Shown in pieces: positions 1 through 5,867 of a stretch of 8,487 nucleotides of DNA. The position numbers were made by a program, and so were the translations under genes. This DNA is from Pseudomonadota bacterium (GTDB taxonomy: Bacteria; Pseudomonadota; Alphaproteobacteria; Caulobacterales; Caulobacteraceae): positions 1-8,487 of the forward strand of contig JAEYQX010000045.1 of assembly GCA_023409795.1 (NCBI GenBank), written 5' to 3'. Positions within the stretch are counted from its first letter, which is position 1, and each line of letters starts with the position of its first letter. A model generated the notes under the pieces. The model worked only from the letters and a program-made list of their open reading frames with translations. It ran no database searches and was not told the origin of the DNA.

Positions 1-207
1 CTGAAGAACGACAACATCGTCTACATCGGCGACCTGATCCAGAAGACCGAGGGCGAAATGCTTCGCACCCCGAACTTCGGCCGCAAGTCGCTGAACGAGA
101 TCAAGGAAGTTCTCGCGACGATGGGCCTGTCGCTCGGCATGGACGTGCCGAACTGGCCGCCCGAAAACATCGAAGATCTGGCCAAGAAGTTCGACGACCA
201 GATCTGA
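1..207 (+). CDS. rpoA: RNA polymerase alpha subunit, C-terminal domain (5' partial)
   Basis: This is the 3' end of rpoA: 68 codons read from base 1 to the TGA at 205-207. The alpha subunit nucleates RNA polymerase assembly, and its C-terminal domain binds UP elements and activators. The visible peptide aligns closely with E. coli alpha from about residue 270. It contains the helix-hairpin-helix stretch TPNFGRKSLNEIK, in which G27, K29 and S30 of the fragment correspond to E. coli G296, K298 and S299 in the DNA-contacting surface. It also has the conserved LSLGM and NWPP motifs. The DNA-contacting residues equivalent to R265 and N268 lie just left of the window. The acidic/lysine tail ending in FDDQI resembles alphaproteobacterial, especially Caulobacterales, RpoA. 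The gene is followed on the same strand by rplQ, the usual end of the alpha operon. The family call is near certain. Confidence 0.97.
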   Translation: MKNDNIVYIGDLIQKTEGEMLRTPNFGRKSLNEIKEVLATMGLSLGMDVPNWPPENIEDLAKKFDDQI

Positions 208-210
208 TCA

Positions 211-278
211 TTAACCCCTCCGCCCAGGTCCCGAGATGGATCGGTTGGGGCGGTTAAATTGAGAGGCCCCAGGTCCCG
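211..278 (+). other. rpoA-rplQ spacer with imperfect stem-loop and 11-bp direct repeat
   Basis: The 123-nt spacer has two visible structures. TTAACC at 211-216 pairs with GGTTAA at 252-257, and past a bulged C251 the stem continues as CCTC 217-220 with GGGG 247-250 (one T-G pair), closing a 26-nt loop. The word CCCAGGTCCCG occurs at 223-233 and again at 268-278, once inside the loop and once just past the stem. There is no T tract, so this is not an intrinsic terminator. It could be a processing site or a leader for rplQ, but that is inference. Confidence 0.4.
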
Positions 279-317
279 CCCGCCAAACTGATCAGGGCAG
301 GGAAACCAGGGTTGAGT

Positions 318-323
318 AGGAGA
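318..323 (+). promoter_or_regulatory. Ribosome binding site of rplQ
   Basis: AGGAGA lies 7 nt ahead of the ATG at 331. It is the strongest Shine-Dalgarno on the plus strand of the window, fits a highly expressed ribosomal protein gene, and fixes the start. Confidence 0.85.
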
Positions 324-330
324 GACCCCG

Positions 331-747
331 ATGCGCCACGGCGCCGCCTATCGTAAGCTCGGCCGTACGGTCAGCCACCGCCAGGCCATGTTCGCCAACA
401 TGGCTGCCTCGCTGATCAAGCACGAGCAGATCACCACGACCCTGCCCAAGGCCAAGGAACTGCGTCCCTTCGTCGAGAAGCTGGTCACCCTCGCCAAGCG
501 CGGCGACCTGCACGCTCGTCGTCAGGCCATCAGCGCCGTTCGCGATGTGCCGCAAGTCGGCAAGCTGTTCGAAACCATCGCTCCGCGTTATGCCGAGCGT
601 AACGGCGGCTACATCCGCATCATGAAGGCCGGTTTCCGTCACGGCGACAACGCCCCGATGGCTGTCATCGAGTTCGTTGACCGCGACACCGCTGCCAAGG
701 GCCAGGACTCCGGTCCGGTCTTCGCCGTCGAAGGCGAAGAAGCCTGA
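331..747 (+). CDS. rplQ: Large ribosomal subunit protein bL17
   Basis: This gene encodes ribosomal protein L17, a 138-residue component of the 50S subunit. The N-terminus MRHGAAYRKLGR-SHR and the following MFANMAASLIKHEQI-TTLPKAKELRP block are the family signature. The second half carries the conserved PRYAERNGGYIRI and GDNAPMAVIEFVD segments. After about residue 120 there is a short acidic tail ending VEGEEA, a common alphaproteobacterial extension beyond the roughly 120-residue core. The start is fixed by the AGGAGA at 318-323. The gene follows rpoA in the usual alpha-operon order and is closed by a strong terminator at 775-807. Its codons include more CGT, GTT and GCT than the genes to its right, as expected for a highly expressed gene. 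Family assignment is essentially certain. Confidence 0.98.
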   Translation: MRHGAAYRKLGRTVSHRQAMFANMAASLIKHEQITTTLPKAKELRPFVEKLVTLAKRGDLHARRQAISAVRDVPQVGKLFETIAPRYAERNGGYIRIMKAGFRHGDNAPMAVIEFVDRDTAAKGQDSGPVFAVEGEEA

Positions 748-774
748 TCTGATCCCGCAAGGGACTGAGGCTTT

Positions 775-807
775 AAGGGGCGGCTGGAGCAATCCGGCCG
801 CCCTTTT
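775..807 (+). terminator. Intrinsic terminator of the rpoA-rplQ operon
   Basis: The arm 775-787 pairs with 794-806 around the 6-nt loop AGCAAT. The core GGGCGGC/GCCGCCC is perfect, extended inward by T-G, G-C and G-C pairs and outward by A-T pairs. The right arm runs into TTTT at 804-807. It begins 28 nt after the rplQ stop and marks the end of the ribosomal operon. Confidence 0.9.
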
Positions 808-864
808 GCTTTGGCGGTTCATCGCCGGGCTTGCCCCGGGGCGCAAGCGGCGCAATAGGGAGCC

Positions 865-1338
865 ATGTCCGCGTCGCCCTGTGCCATTGTTTCCTATTCC
901 CCGCGCCATGCCGCCGCCTGGAAGGCCCTGAACGAGGCCTGGATCCTGGAGGCGGGCTTTGTCCTGGAGCCCAAGGATCTGAAGGTCCTGGGTGATCCCC
1001 AGGGCCAGGTACTGGATCGCGGCGGGCACATCGTCCTGGCGCTCGACGCGGCGGACCAGGCCGTGGGCTGCGGCTCCCTGATGCCCATGGGGGACGGGGG
1101 CTATGAGGTGGCCAAGATGGCCGTGACGCCGTCGGCACGGGGCCAGGGCCTGTCGCGCCTGATCCTGCAGGCGCTGGAGGATCACGCCCGCGCCCAGGGG
1201 GCCAGCCGCCTCTATATCGAGACCAACTCGGCCCTGATCCCGGCCATCCGGCTCTATGAGAGCTTTGGCTTCGCCTGGCTGCCCGCCCAGGACACCCCCT
1301 ATGCCCGGGCGGACGTCTTCATGGAAAAGCGTCTGTGA
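865..1338 (+). CDS. GNAT family N-acetyltransferase
   Basis: This 157-residue protein is a single-domain Gcn5-related acetyltransferase, which would transfer acetyl from acetyl-CoA to an amine of an unidentified substrate in the cytoplasm. Motif A is clear: EVAKMAVTP at about 81-89 is followed by the CoA pyrophosphate loop RGQGLS at 92-97. Motif B is LIPAIRLYESFGF at about 124-136, with Y131 in the usual catalytic-tyrosine position. The N-terminal part (ALNEAWI, then DLKVLGDP and LDRGGHI) resembles the stand-alone GNAT subgroup annotated only as 'GNAT family N-acetyltransferase'. The ATG at 865 is the only good start, since an in-frame TAG lies at 856-858. AGGGAG at 857-862 is only 2 nt away, so initiation may be weak. 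A GCTTGC/GCAAGC stem (829-834 with 843-848) sits in the leader. The gene converges on the ABC permease gene with 4 nt between stops. Confidence 0.9.
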   Translation: MSASPCAIVSYSPRHAAAWKALNEAWILEAGFVLEPKDLKVLGDPQGQVLDRGGHIVLALDAADQAVGCGSLMPMGDGGYEVAKMAVTPSARGQGLSRLILQALEDHARAQGASRLYIETNSALIPAIRLYESFGFAWLPAQDTPYARADVFMEKRL

Positions 1339-1342
1339 GCGC

Positions 1343-2194
1343 CTATTCCTTCGACAGGCCCTGACGCTGGAACAGCAGCAGGGACAGGCCCACGGGCACC
1401 ACGATCCACACGGCCAGGCTGCCCACGGACAGCGGCACCAGGCTCTCGCCCAGCGCGGGGGGCAGGCTGAAGCTGATGGCCTGCTTCAGGTGCTCGGCGG
1501 CCAGCCCCGGTGACAGGAAGACAGCCTGCCAGTCCGTCGGCGCGATCTCCAGGACGCCCAGCAGCTTTGCGGCAAAGTCCTGGGCGATGCTGATGATGAA
1601 GGGCACGAACAGGGCCGCCATCAGCGAGCGGGTCACGACCGCCGCCAGCAGCCCCAGCACCATGACCTGCAGCAGGCGCGCGATCCCGGTCAGGCAGAGC
1701 CCGCCGAACTGGCCCCAATGCCTGGCTGTGAAGGCAAAGCCCACGCCTCCGCTCTCATAGAGGCCGATCCCCACCAGGATGATCGCCCCCGCCAGCACGA
1801 AGGCCAGGCTGGCCGCCACGATCATGACGCCCAGCGCCAGCAGCTTGCCTAGCACCAGGTTGAGCCGGCTGTTGCGGGCGATGACCAGCCGCCAGGTCTC
1901 CCAGCGATAGTCACCGGCAAACAGGATGGCCGCCCCGATCATCAGGAAGGCCAGGCTGGCCAGGTTGCTGACCTGGCCCGCAACCACCATCAGGGGATCG
2001 GCCAGGTTGGTCGTGGCGGTCACCCCGCCGACCGCCAGCTCGGCCGCCATGTCGCGGGTCTTGCTGACAATGAACAAGCCTGACGCCAGCCCGCCGATCA
2101 GGAAGGCCAGGGGCACAAAGGCCACTGCCCAGAACAGGGTCACGCGGTTCTTCGACAGCCGATACATCTCGGCGCGGAAGGCATCAGCCAGCAT
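1343..2194 (-). CDS. ABC-2 type transporter permease subunit
   Basis: This gene encodes the membrane subunit (283 residues) of an ABC exporter. A short N-terminal amphipathic stretch is followed by hydrophobic segments at about 20-43, 69-95, 112-140, 158-205 (long enough for two passes) and 255-277. That makes about six helices, the usual ABC-2 permease topology. A larger soluble stretch with little hydrophobicity lies at about 206-250. The frame is open upstream to 2266, but the start at 2194 is chosen because GGAGG (2201-2205 on the complement) is 6 nt upstream and the protein then begins MLADAFRAEMYRL, a typical permease N-terminus. The start lies inside the 3' end of the ATPase gene (11-nt overlap), indicating translational coupling. 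The closest family type is the BcrB/NatB-like permease. The substrate is unknown. No terminator is visible before it meets the GNAT gene. Confidence 0.88.
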   Translation of the reverse strand: MLADAFRAEMYRLSKNRVTLFWAVAFVPLAFLIGGLASGLFIVSKTRDMAAELAVGGVTATTNLADPLMVVAGQVSNLASLAFLMIGAAILFAGDYRWETWRLVIARNSRLNLVLGKLLALGVMIVAASLAFVLAGAIILVGIGLYESGGVGFAFTARHWGQFGGLCLTGIARLLQVMVLGLLAAVVTRSLMAALFVPFIISIAQDFAAKLLGVLEIAPTDWQAVFLSPGLAAEHLKQAISFSLPPALGESLVPLSVGSLAVWIVVPVGLSLLLFQRQGLSKE

Positions 2195-3083
2195 GGGTCG
2201 CCTCCGTCGTCGTCTGGGCCATGAAGACGGCCTCCAGGTCGGTGCCGACCCAGCGGGCCTCGTCAATCTCGACGCCCTGTTCGACCAGGGCGCGCAGCAG
2301 GGCAGGGCCTTCGGCGCGGGGGATGCTGGCCAGGACCGCGTCGCCGTCCATCTGGCCCCGCTCGCCCAGCACGGACAGGACCTGGGCCAGGGGCGTGGCG
2401 GACAGGCGCAGGCGCTGGCCGTCCGCGACCAGGTCGCTGACCCGCCCCTCGGCCGCCAGGCGGCCCCGGTTCAGGATGGCCACGCGGTCGCAGACGCGCT
2501 GCACCTCCAGCAGCTGGTGGCTGGCCAGGATGATGGTGACGCCCTCCTCATCGGCTAGGCTGCGGATCAGGCTGCGCATTTCCTGGATGCCGGGCGGGTC
2601 CATGCCGCTGGTCGGCTCGTCCAGGATCACCAGGTCGGGCCGGGTCATCAGGGCGGCGGCCACGCCCAGCCTCTGCATCATGCCGACCGAAAAACCGCGC
2701 ACCTTGCGGTCGGCCGCTTCGCCCAGGCCGACGCGATCCAGCCAGTCGGCGGGATTGATCGCCCGGTCCATGCCATGGGCCAGGGCCAGCCAGCGCAGCA
2801 CCTGGCGCGCTGTCATGTAGGGTGCAAAGCGCGGCGTCTCGATCATCGAGCCCAGGCGGCGCATCACCGCCGGGTCCCCGGTCGGATGGCCCAGCACCCG
2901 CACCTGGCCCTGGCTGGGCTGGACCAGGCCCAGCAGGATGCGGAACAGGGTCGACTTGCCCGCGCCATTGGGCCCCAGGATGCCATAGACCCCGCCGCGC
3001 GGGATACTCAGGTCCAGCCCGTCAAGCGCCCGCACCGCGCCATAGGTCCGTGTCAGGTCGTGAGTCTGGATAACCGGGTCCAT
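2184..3083 (-). CDS. ABC transporter ATP-binding protein (BcrA/NatA-like)
   Basis: This 299-residue cytoplasmic ATPase would power the permease encoded directly after it. Walker A is GPNGAGKST at 37-45. The Q-loop position reads SMIETPRF (79-86), with Glu in place of Gln. The signature is FSVGMMQR (131-138) rather than LSGGQ. Walker B is LVILDEP at 151-157, the D-loop SGMD is at 159-162 and the switch histidine is H189. The Q-loop Glu and the xSxGMxQR signature are typical of the bacitracin/drug-export BcrA-type and related ABC-2 ATPases. A C-terminal region of about 85 residues follows the nucleotide-binding domain. The ATG at 3083 is directly preceded by an in-frame TGA, so no longer form is possible. 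No Shine-Dalgarno is visible, so translation may be leaderless or unusually initiated. The gene is divergent from the NPP gene across 100 nt. Confidence 0.95.
   Translation of the reverse strand: MDPVIQTHDLTRTYGAVRALDGLDLSIPRGGVYGILGPNGAGKSTLFRILLGLVQPSQGQVRVLGHPTGDPAVMRRLGSMIETPRFAPYMTARQVLRWLALAHGMDRAINPADWLDRVGLGEAADRKVRGFSVGMMQRLGVAAALMTRPDLVILDEPTSGMDPPGIQEMRSLIRSLADEEGVTIILASHQLLEVQRVCDRVAILNRGRLAAEGRVSDLVADGQRLRLSATPLAQVLSVLGERGQMDGDAVLASIPRAEGPALLRALVEQGVEIDEARWVGTDLEAVFMAQTTTEATHAG
2201..2205 (-). promoter_or_regulatory. Ribosome binding site of the ABC permease, inside the ATPase gene
   Basis: GGAGG on the minus strand lies 6 nt ahead of the ATG at 2194 and within the last codons of the ATPase gene. 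It decides the permease start over an upstream in-frame ATG at 2266 whose predicted extension is an arginine/proline-rich out-of-frame read of the ATPase gene. Confidence 0.8.
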
Positions 3084-3116
3084 TCACGCAGACTGGACGG
3101 GTGGGGATAAGCGCAC

Positions 3117-3126
3117 AAGACGTCTT
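3117..3126. promoter_or_regulatory. Perfect 10-bp palindrome in the divergent spacer
   Basis: AAGACGTCTT is a perfect palindrome in the 100-nt gap between the divergent ABC operon and the NPP gene. Its position would suit a dimeric repressor site. I could not place a convincing -35/-10 pair on either strand, and a 10-bp palindrome can arise by chance, so this is only a candidate. Confidence 0.25.
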
Positions 3127-3159
3127 CTGGCTGTTACAGATTGAGTTTAGGCAGTCCGC

Positions 3160-3176
3160 CCGAAGCTGCTTCGGAG
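3160..3176 (+). promoter_or_regulatory. Leader hairpin overlapping the Shine-Dalgarno of the NPP gene
   Basis: CCGAAG at 3160-3165 pairs perfectly with CTTCGG at 3169-3174 around a CTG loop. The GGAG ribosome binding site is 3173-3176, 7 nt ahead of the ATG at 3184, so its first two G residues lie in the stem. The hairpin could limit ribosome access. The overlap is seen directly; a regulatory role is inferred. Confidence 0.45.
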
Positions 3177-3183
3177 TAACCCA

Positions 3184-4446
3184 ATGATGTCCCGCCTCTT
3201 GCGCCTGTCTGCCGGCGTGTCCCTGGCCCTGATGATGACGGCCTGCGCGGCGGCCACGGCCCCGGACCTGGCCGCCCTTGATCAGGCCGAGGTCCAGGCC
3301 CCGGCTGCGGCCCGGCCCAACGTCATCCTGGTCTCCATCGACGGTTTCCGCGCCGACTACCTGAACCGGGGCCATACCCCGGTCCTGGCCGGCCTGGCCG
3401 CCGGGGGCGCGTCGGGCTCCATGCGCCCGTCCTTCCCCAGCGTGACCTTCCCCAACCACTACACCCTGGTCACGGGCCTGCACCCGGACCACCACGGCAT
3501 CGTCGGCAACAACATGGTCGATGCCGAGCTGGGCCGCTTTTCCCTGGGCAACAAGCAGGCCGTGACCGACCGCCGCTGGTGGGACCAGGGCGAGCCGATC
3601 TGGGTGACGGCCGAGCGCGCGGGCATCCGCACCGGCACCATGTTCTGGCCCGGCTCCGAGGCCGAGATCCGCGGCGTGCGCCCCTCCTACTGGACCGAGT
3701 TCAACCAGAGCATGGCCGACAATGCCCGCGTCGACCAGGTCCTGGCCTGGATGGACCTGCCGCAGGCCGAGCGCCCGCAGCTGACCACCCTCTATTTCGA
3801 CATCGTCGACACCCAGGGCCACCGCTTCGGCCCCGACGCGCCCGAGACCGCCGAGGCGCTGCGCACCGTTGATGCCTCGATCGGCCGCCTGGTCGAGGGG
3901 CTGAAGGCACTCGGCCTCTATGACAATACGGTCCTGGTCATCGTCTCGGATCACGGCATGGCCGCCACCTCGCCGGACCGCGTCACGGTCCTGGATGACC
4001 TGATCGACCCGGCGGCGGTCCAGATCGTCTATTCCGGCGCGGTCAGCTTCCTGAACGTCGTGCCGGGCCGCGAGGCCGAGGTCGAGGCCGGCCTGCTGGG
4101 CTCGCGCCCGCACCTGGACTGCTGGAAGAAGGGCGAGATCCCGGCCCGCTTCGTCCTGGGCAGCAACCCGCGCGTCTCGGACATCGTCTGCGCCTCGGAG
4201 CCGGGCTGGCTGCTGGCCACCCGCGCCCGCCCTGTCACCCGCCCGGGCGGGGCCCACGGCTATGACAACCAGTCGCCCCAGATGGCCGCCGTCTTCATCG
4301 CCCACGGTCCCGGCGTGGTCCGGGGCCGCCAGCTCGCCGAGCTGGACAGCGTCGATGTCCAGCCCCTGCTGGGCCGCCTGCTGGGCATCGAGGTGCCCAG
4401 GGGCGACGGTCGCCCCGAGGACACCTTGCCGGTGACGGTCCGCTAG
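3184..4446 (+). CDS. Nucleotide pyrophosphatase/phosphodiesterase family lipoprotein
   Basis: This 420-residue member of the alkaline-phosphatase superfamily is of the ectonucleotide pyrophosphatase/phosphodiesterase (NPP) type, which hydrolyses nucleotide or related phosphodiesters with two metal ions. The full active-site set is visible: D53 in SIDGFRADY, nucleophile T88 in FPSVTFPNHY, N109 in IVGNNM, D209 and H213 in DTQGH, D256 and H257 in SDHGM, and H358 in GGAHGYDN. Spacing matches the well-studied Xanthomonas enzyme closely. The N-terminus is a signal peptide ending MTAC, a lipobox-like site with C21 as the lipidated residue (Met at -3 is not the usual Leu), so it is probably anchored facing the periplasm. 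C313 and C336 could form a disulfide. ATGATG gives two adjacent possible starts; GGAG at 3173-3176 suits 3184. The exact substrate (nucleotides, phospholipid head groups) is not readable from the sequence. Confidence 0.92.
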   Translation: MMSRLLRLSAGVSLALMMTACAAATAPDLAALDQAEVQAPAAARPNVILVSIDGFRADYLNRGHTPVLAGLAAGGASGSMRPSFPSVTFPNHYTLVTGLHPDHHGIVGNNMVDAELGRFSLGNKQAVTDRRWWDQGEPIWVTAERAGIRTGTMFWPGSEAEIRGVRPSYWTEFNQSMADNARVDQVLAWMDLPQAERPQLTTLYFDIVDTQGHRFGPDAPETAEALRTVDASIGRLVEGLKALGLYDNTVLVIVSDHGMAATSPDRVTVLDDLIDPAAVQIVYSGAVSFLNVVPGREAEVEAGLLGSRPHLDCWKKGEIPARFVLGSNPRVSDIVCASEPGWLLATRARPVTRPGGAHGYDNQSPQMAAVFIAHGPGVVRGRQLAELDSVDVQPLLGRLLGIEVPRGDGRPEDTLPVTVR

Positions 4447-4462
4447 GCCTGAGGTAGGATCG

Positions 4463-4486
4463 CGTCCTCGATCCCGGTCGAGGACG
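4463..4486 (+). terminator. Strong hairpin between the NPP and MFS genes, without a T tract
   Basis: CGTCCTCGA (4463-4471) pairs perfectly with TCGAGGACG (4478-4486) around TCCCGG, starting 17 nt after the NPP stop. No T run follows, so it is not a standard intrinsic terminator. It might protect the NPP mRNA 3' end, assist termination by another route, or act in the MFS leader, since the AGGA at 4495-4498 is only 9 nt beyond it. An alternative short pairing of AGGA 4456-4459 with TCCT 4465-4468 would compete. Confidence 0.4.
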
Positions 4487-4503
4487 AGCCCTCCAGGAAT
4501 CCC

Positions 4504-5745
4504 ATGTCCGCACATCCGCCCAAGGTCCGGCGCGCCGCCATCGCCTTCATCCTGGTGACGGCGGTCCTGGACATCGTGGCCATGGGGATCGTCATCCCCG
4601 TCCTGCCGCGCCTGATCGAGGACTTTGTCGGCTCCAATGCCCAGGCGGGACTGCTGAACGGCCTGTTCGTGGCCCTGTGGGCGGGGATGCAGTTCCTGGC
4701 CTCGCCGGTCATAGGCTCGCTGTCGGACCAGTATGGGCGCAGGCCCGTCATCCTGATCAGCTGCGCGGGCCTGGCGGCGGATTATGTGCTGATGGCCCTG
4801 GCCCCCAACCTGTGGTGGCTGGCCGCCGGACGCCTGCTGGCCGGCATCACCTCGTCCAGCTTCACCACCATCTATGCCTATATGGCCGACATCACCGAGC
4901 CCGAGAAACGGGCCAGGGCCTATGGCCTGATCGGCGCGGCCTTTTCGGGCGGCTTTGTCCTGGGGCCTGTGCTGGGCGGCTTCCTGGGCGAGTATGGGCC
5001 GCGGGTGCCCTTCTGGGTGGCCGGTGGCCTGTCGGGCCTGGCCTTCCTCTATGGCCTGTTCATCCTGCCCGAGAGCCTGGCCCCCGAGAAGCGGATGGCC
5101 TTCAGCTGGCACCGTGCCAATCCGGTCGGGGCCATGATCCTGCTGAAGCGGCACGTCGAACTGGCGGGCCTGGCCGCCGTGAACTTCCTCCTCTACTTCG
5201 CCCACCACGTCTTTTCGGCGGTCTTCGTCCTCTATGCAGGCCTGCGCTATGGCTGGGGTCCGTGGCAGGTCGGGATGCTGCTCGCCCTGGTCGGGGTGCT
5301 GGACATGGTGGTCCAGGGCCTGCTTGTGGGACCGGCCGCGCGCCGCTTCGGGGACCGGCCCACCATGGTCTTTGGCCTGTTCGGCGGGGCGGTCGGGGTG
5401 GCCATGATGGGCTGGGCCCCGACGGGCCTGGCCTTTGTCATCGCCATGCTGCCCAATGCCCTGTGGGGCCTGGCCATGCCCACCATGCAGTCCCTGATGA
5501 CCCGCCGCGTCAGCGAGAGCGAGCAGGGCCAGTTGCAGGGCGCGAACATGAGCGTCGCCTCCATCGCCGGGGTGGCCTCGCCCCTCTTCTTTGGCTGGGT
5601 CTATTCGCGCTCGGTAGAGCAGGGGGCCTGGGCCCCCAATCCGGGCCTGGCCTTCTATCTGGCCGCGGCGGTCCTGGCCCTGGGCGGGGTGATCGGCTGG
5701 ATGACCGCCCGGCGCGCGGAACGGGCCGAGGGCCGCGCCGTTTGA
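4504..5745 (+). CDS. MFS transporter, TetA-like drug:H+ antiporter
   Basis: This is a 413-residue inner-membrane protein of the major facilitator superfamily with about 12 hydrophobic segments. TetA-type hallmarks are in order: D23 in helix 1 within LDIVAMGIVIPVLP, motif A GSLSDQYGRRP (71-81) in the 2-3 loop, D93 in the AADYVLMA stretch of helix 3, R110 in the GRLLAGIT stretch of helix 4, ADITEPEKRARAYGLI (128-143) and the motif C glycine run GGFVLGPVLGGFLG (149-162). These match the tetracycline-efflux subfamily (TCR/Tet classes), but many environmental homologues with this pattern have no proven tetracycline activity, so I give no tet symbol. The length is in the normal range. AGGA at 4495-4498, 5 nt upstream, supports the start. 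It lies 57 nt after the NPP gene on the same strand and may be co-transcribed, although a strong hairpin lies between. Confidence 0.92.
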   Translation: MSAHPPKVRRAAIAFILVTAVLDIVAMGIVIPVLPRLIEDFVGSNAQAGLLNGLFVALWAGMQFLASPVIGSLSDQYGRRPVILISCAGLAADYVLMALAPNLWWLAAGRLLAGITSSSFTTIYAYMADITEPEKRARAYGLIGAAFSGGFVLGPVLGGFLGEYGPRVPFWVAGGLSGLAFLYGLFILPESLAPEKRMAFSWHRANPVGAMILLKRHVELAGLAAVNFLLYFAHHVFSAVFVLYAGLRYGWGPWQVGMLLALVGVLDMVVQGLLVGPAARRFGDRPTMVFGLFGGAVGVAMMGWAPTGLAFVIAMLPNALWGLAMPTMQSLMTRRVSESEQGQLQGANMSVASIAGVASPLFFGWVYSRSVEQGAWAPNPGLAFYLAAAVLALGGVIGWMTARRAERAEGRAV

Positions 5746-5761
5746 CAGCGCAGTGGCCACC

Positions 5762-5781
5762 GGGCCGAAGCTTGGCTTTTT
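5762..5781 (+). terminator. Candidate weak intrinsic terminator after the MFS gene
   Basis: GCCGA (5764-5768) pairs with TTGGC (5772-5776), with one G-T pair, around AGC. Further G-T pairs are possible outward, and TTTTT follows at 5777-5781. The stem is short, so efficiency is doubtful. A larger alternative hairpin, GGCTTTT (5774-5780) plus GG (5782-5783) with CC plus AAAAGCC (5796-5804), uses the same bases and excludes this one. Confidence 0.4.
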
Positions 5782-5791
5782 GGCCTTGATC

Positions 5792-5817
5792 CTGACCAAA
5801 AGCCGTTGCGCTATAGG
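5792..5817 (+). promoter_or_regulatory. Candidate housekeeping promoter of the HtrA gene
   Basis: CTGACCA (5792-5798), then 11 nt, then GCTATAGG (5810-5817) approximates the Caulobacter sigma-73 pattern TTGACGS, N10-14, GCTANAWC. Transcription would begin near 5824 and leave a leader of about 45 nt before the ATG at 5868. It lies after the MFS gene, which suggests that the protease gene is transcribed independently of the accessory block. Confidence 0.5.
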
Positions 5818-5867
5818 CAAGACACCGGCCTCGGCAACGAGGCTGCACTGAACGAGACTGCAAAGCG

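Noticed and set aside
4504..5745. Calling the MFS gene a tetracycline resistance gene
   Set aside because: Motifs place it in the Tet-like subfamily, but substrate cannot be read from these motifs and chromosomal homologues of unknown substrate are common.
865..5745. The accessory genes as a defence island or new immune system
   Set aside because: No nuclease, helicase, reverse transcriptase, toxin-antitoxin or similar effector is present. The domains are a GNAT enzyme, transporters and a periplasmic phosphodiesterase, which fit ordinary envelope or detoxification roles.
4677..5789. A 370-codon plus-strand frame overlapping the MFS gene in another frame
   Set aside because: Arg/Gly/Pro-rich composition and no family similarity; the MFS frame has clear motifs and hydrophobic helices.
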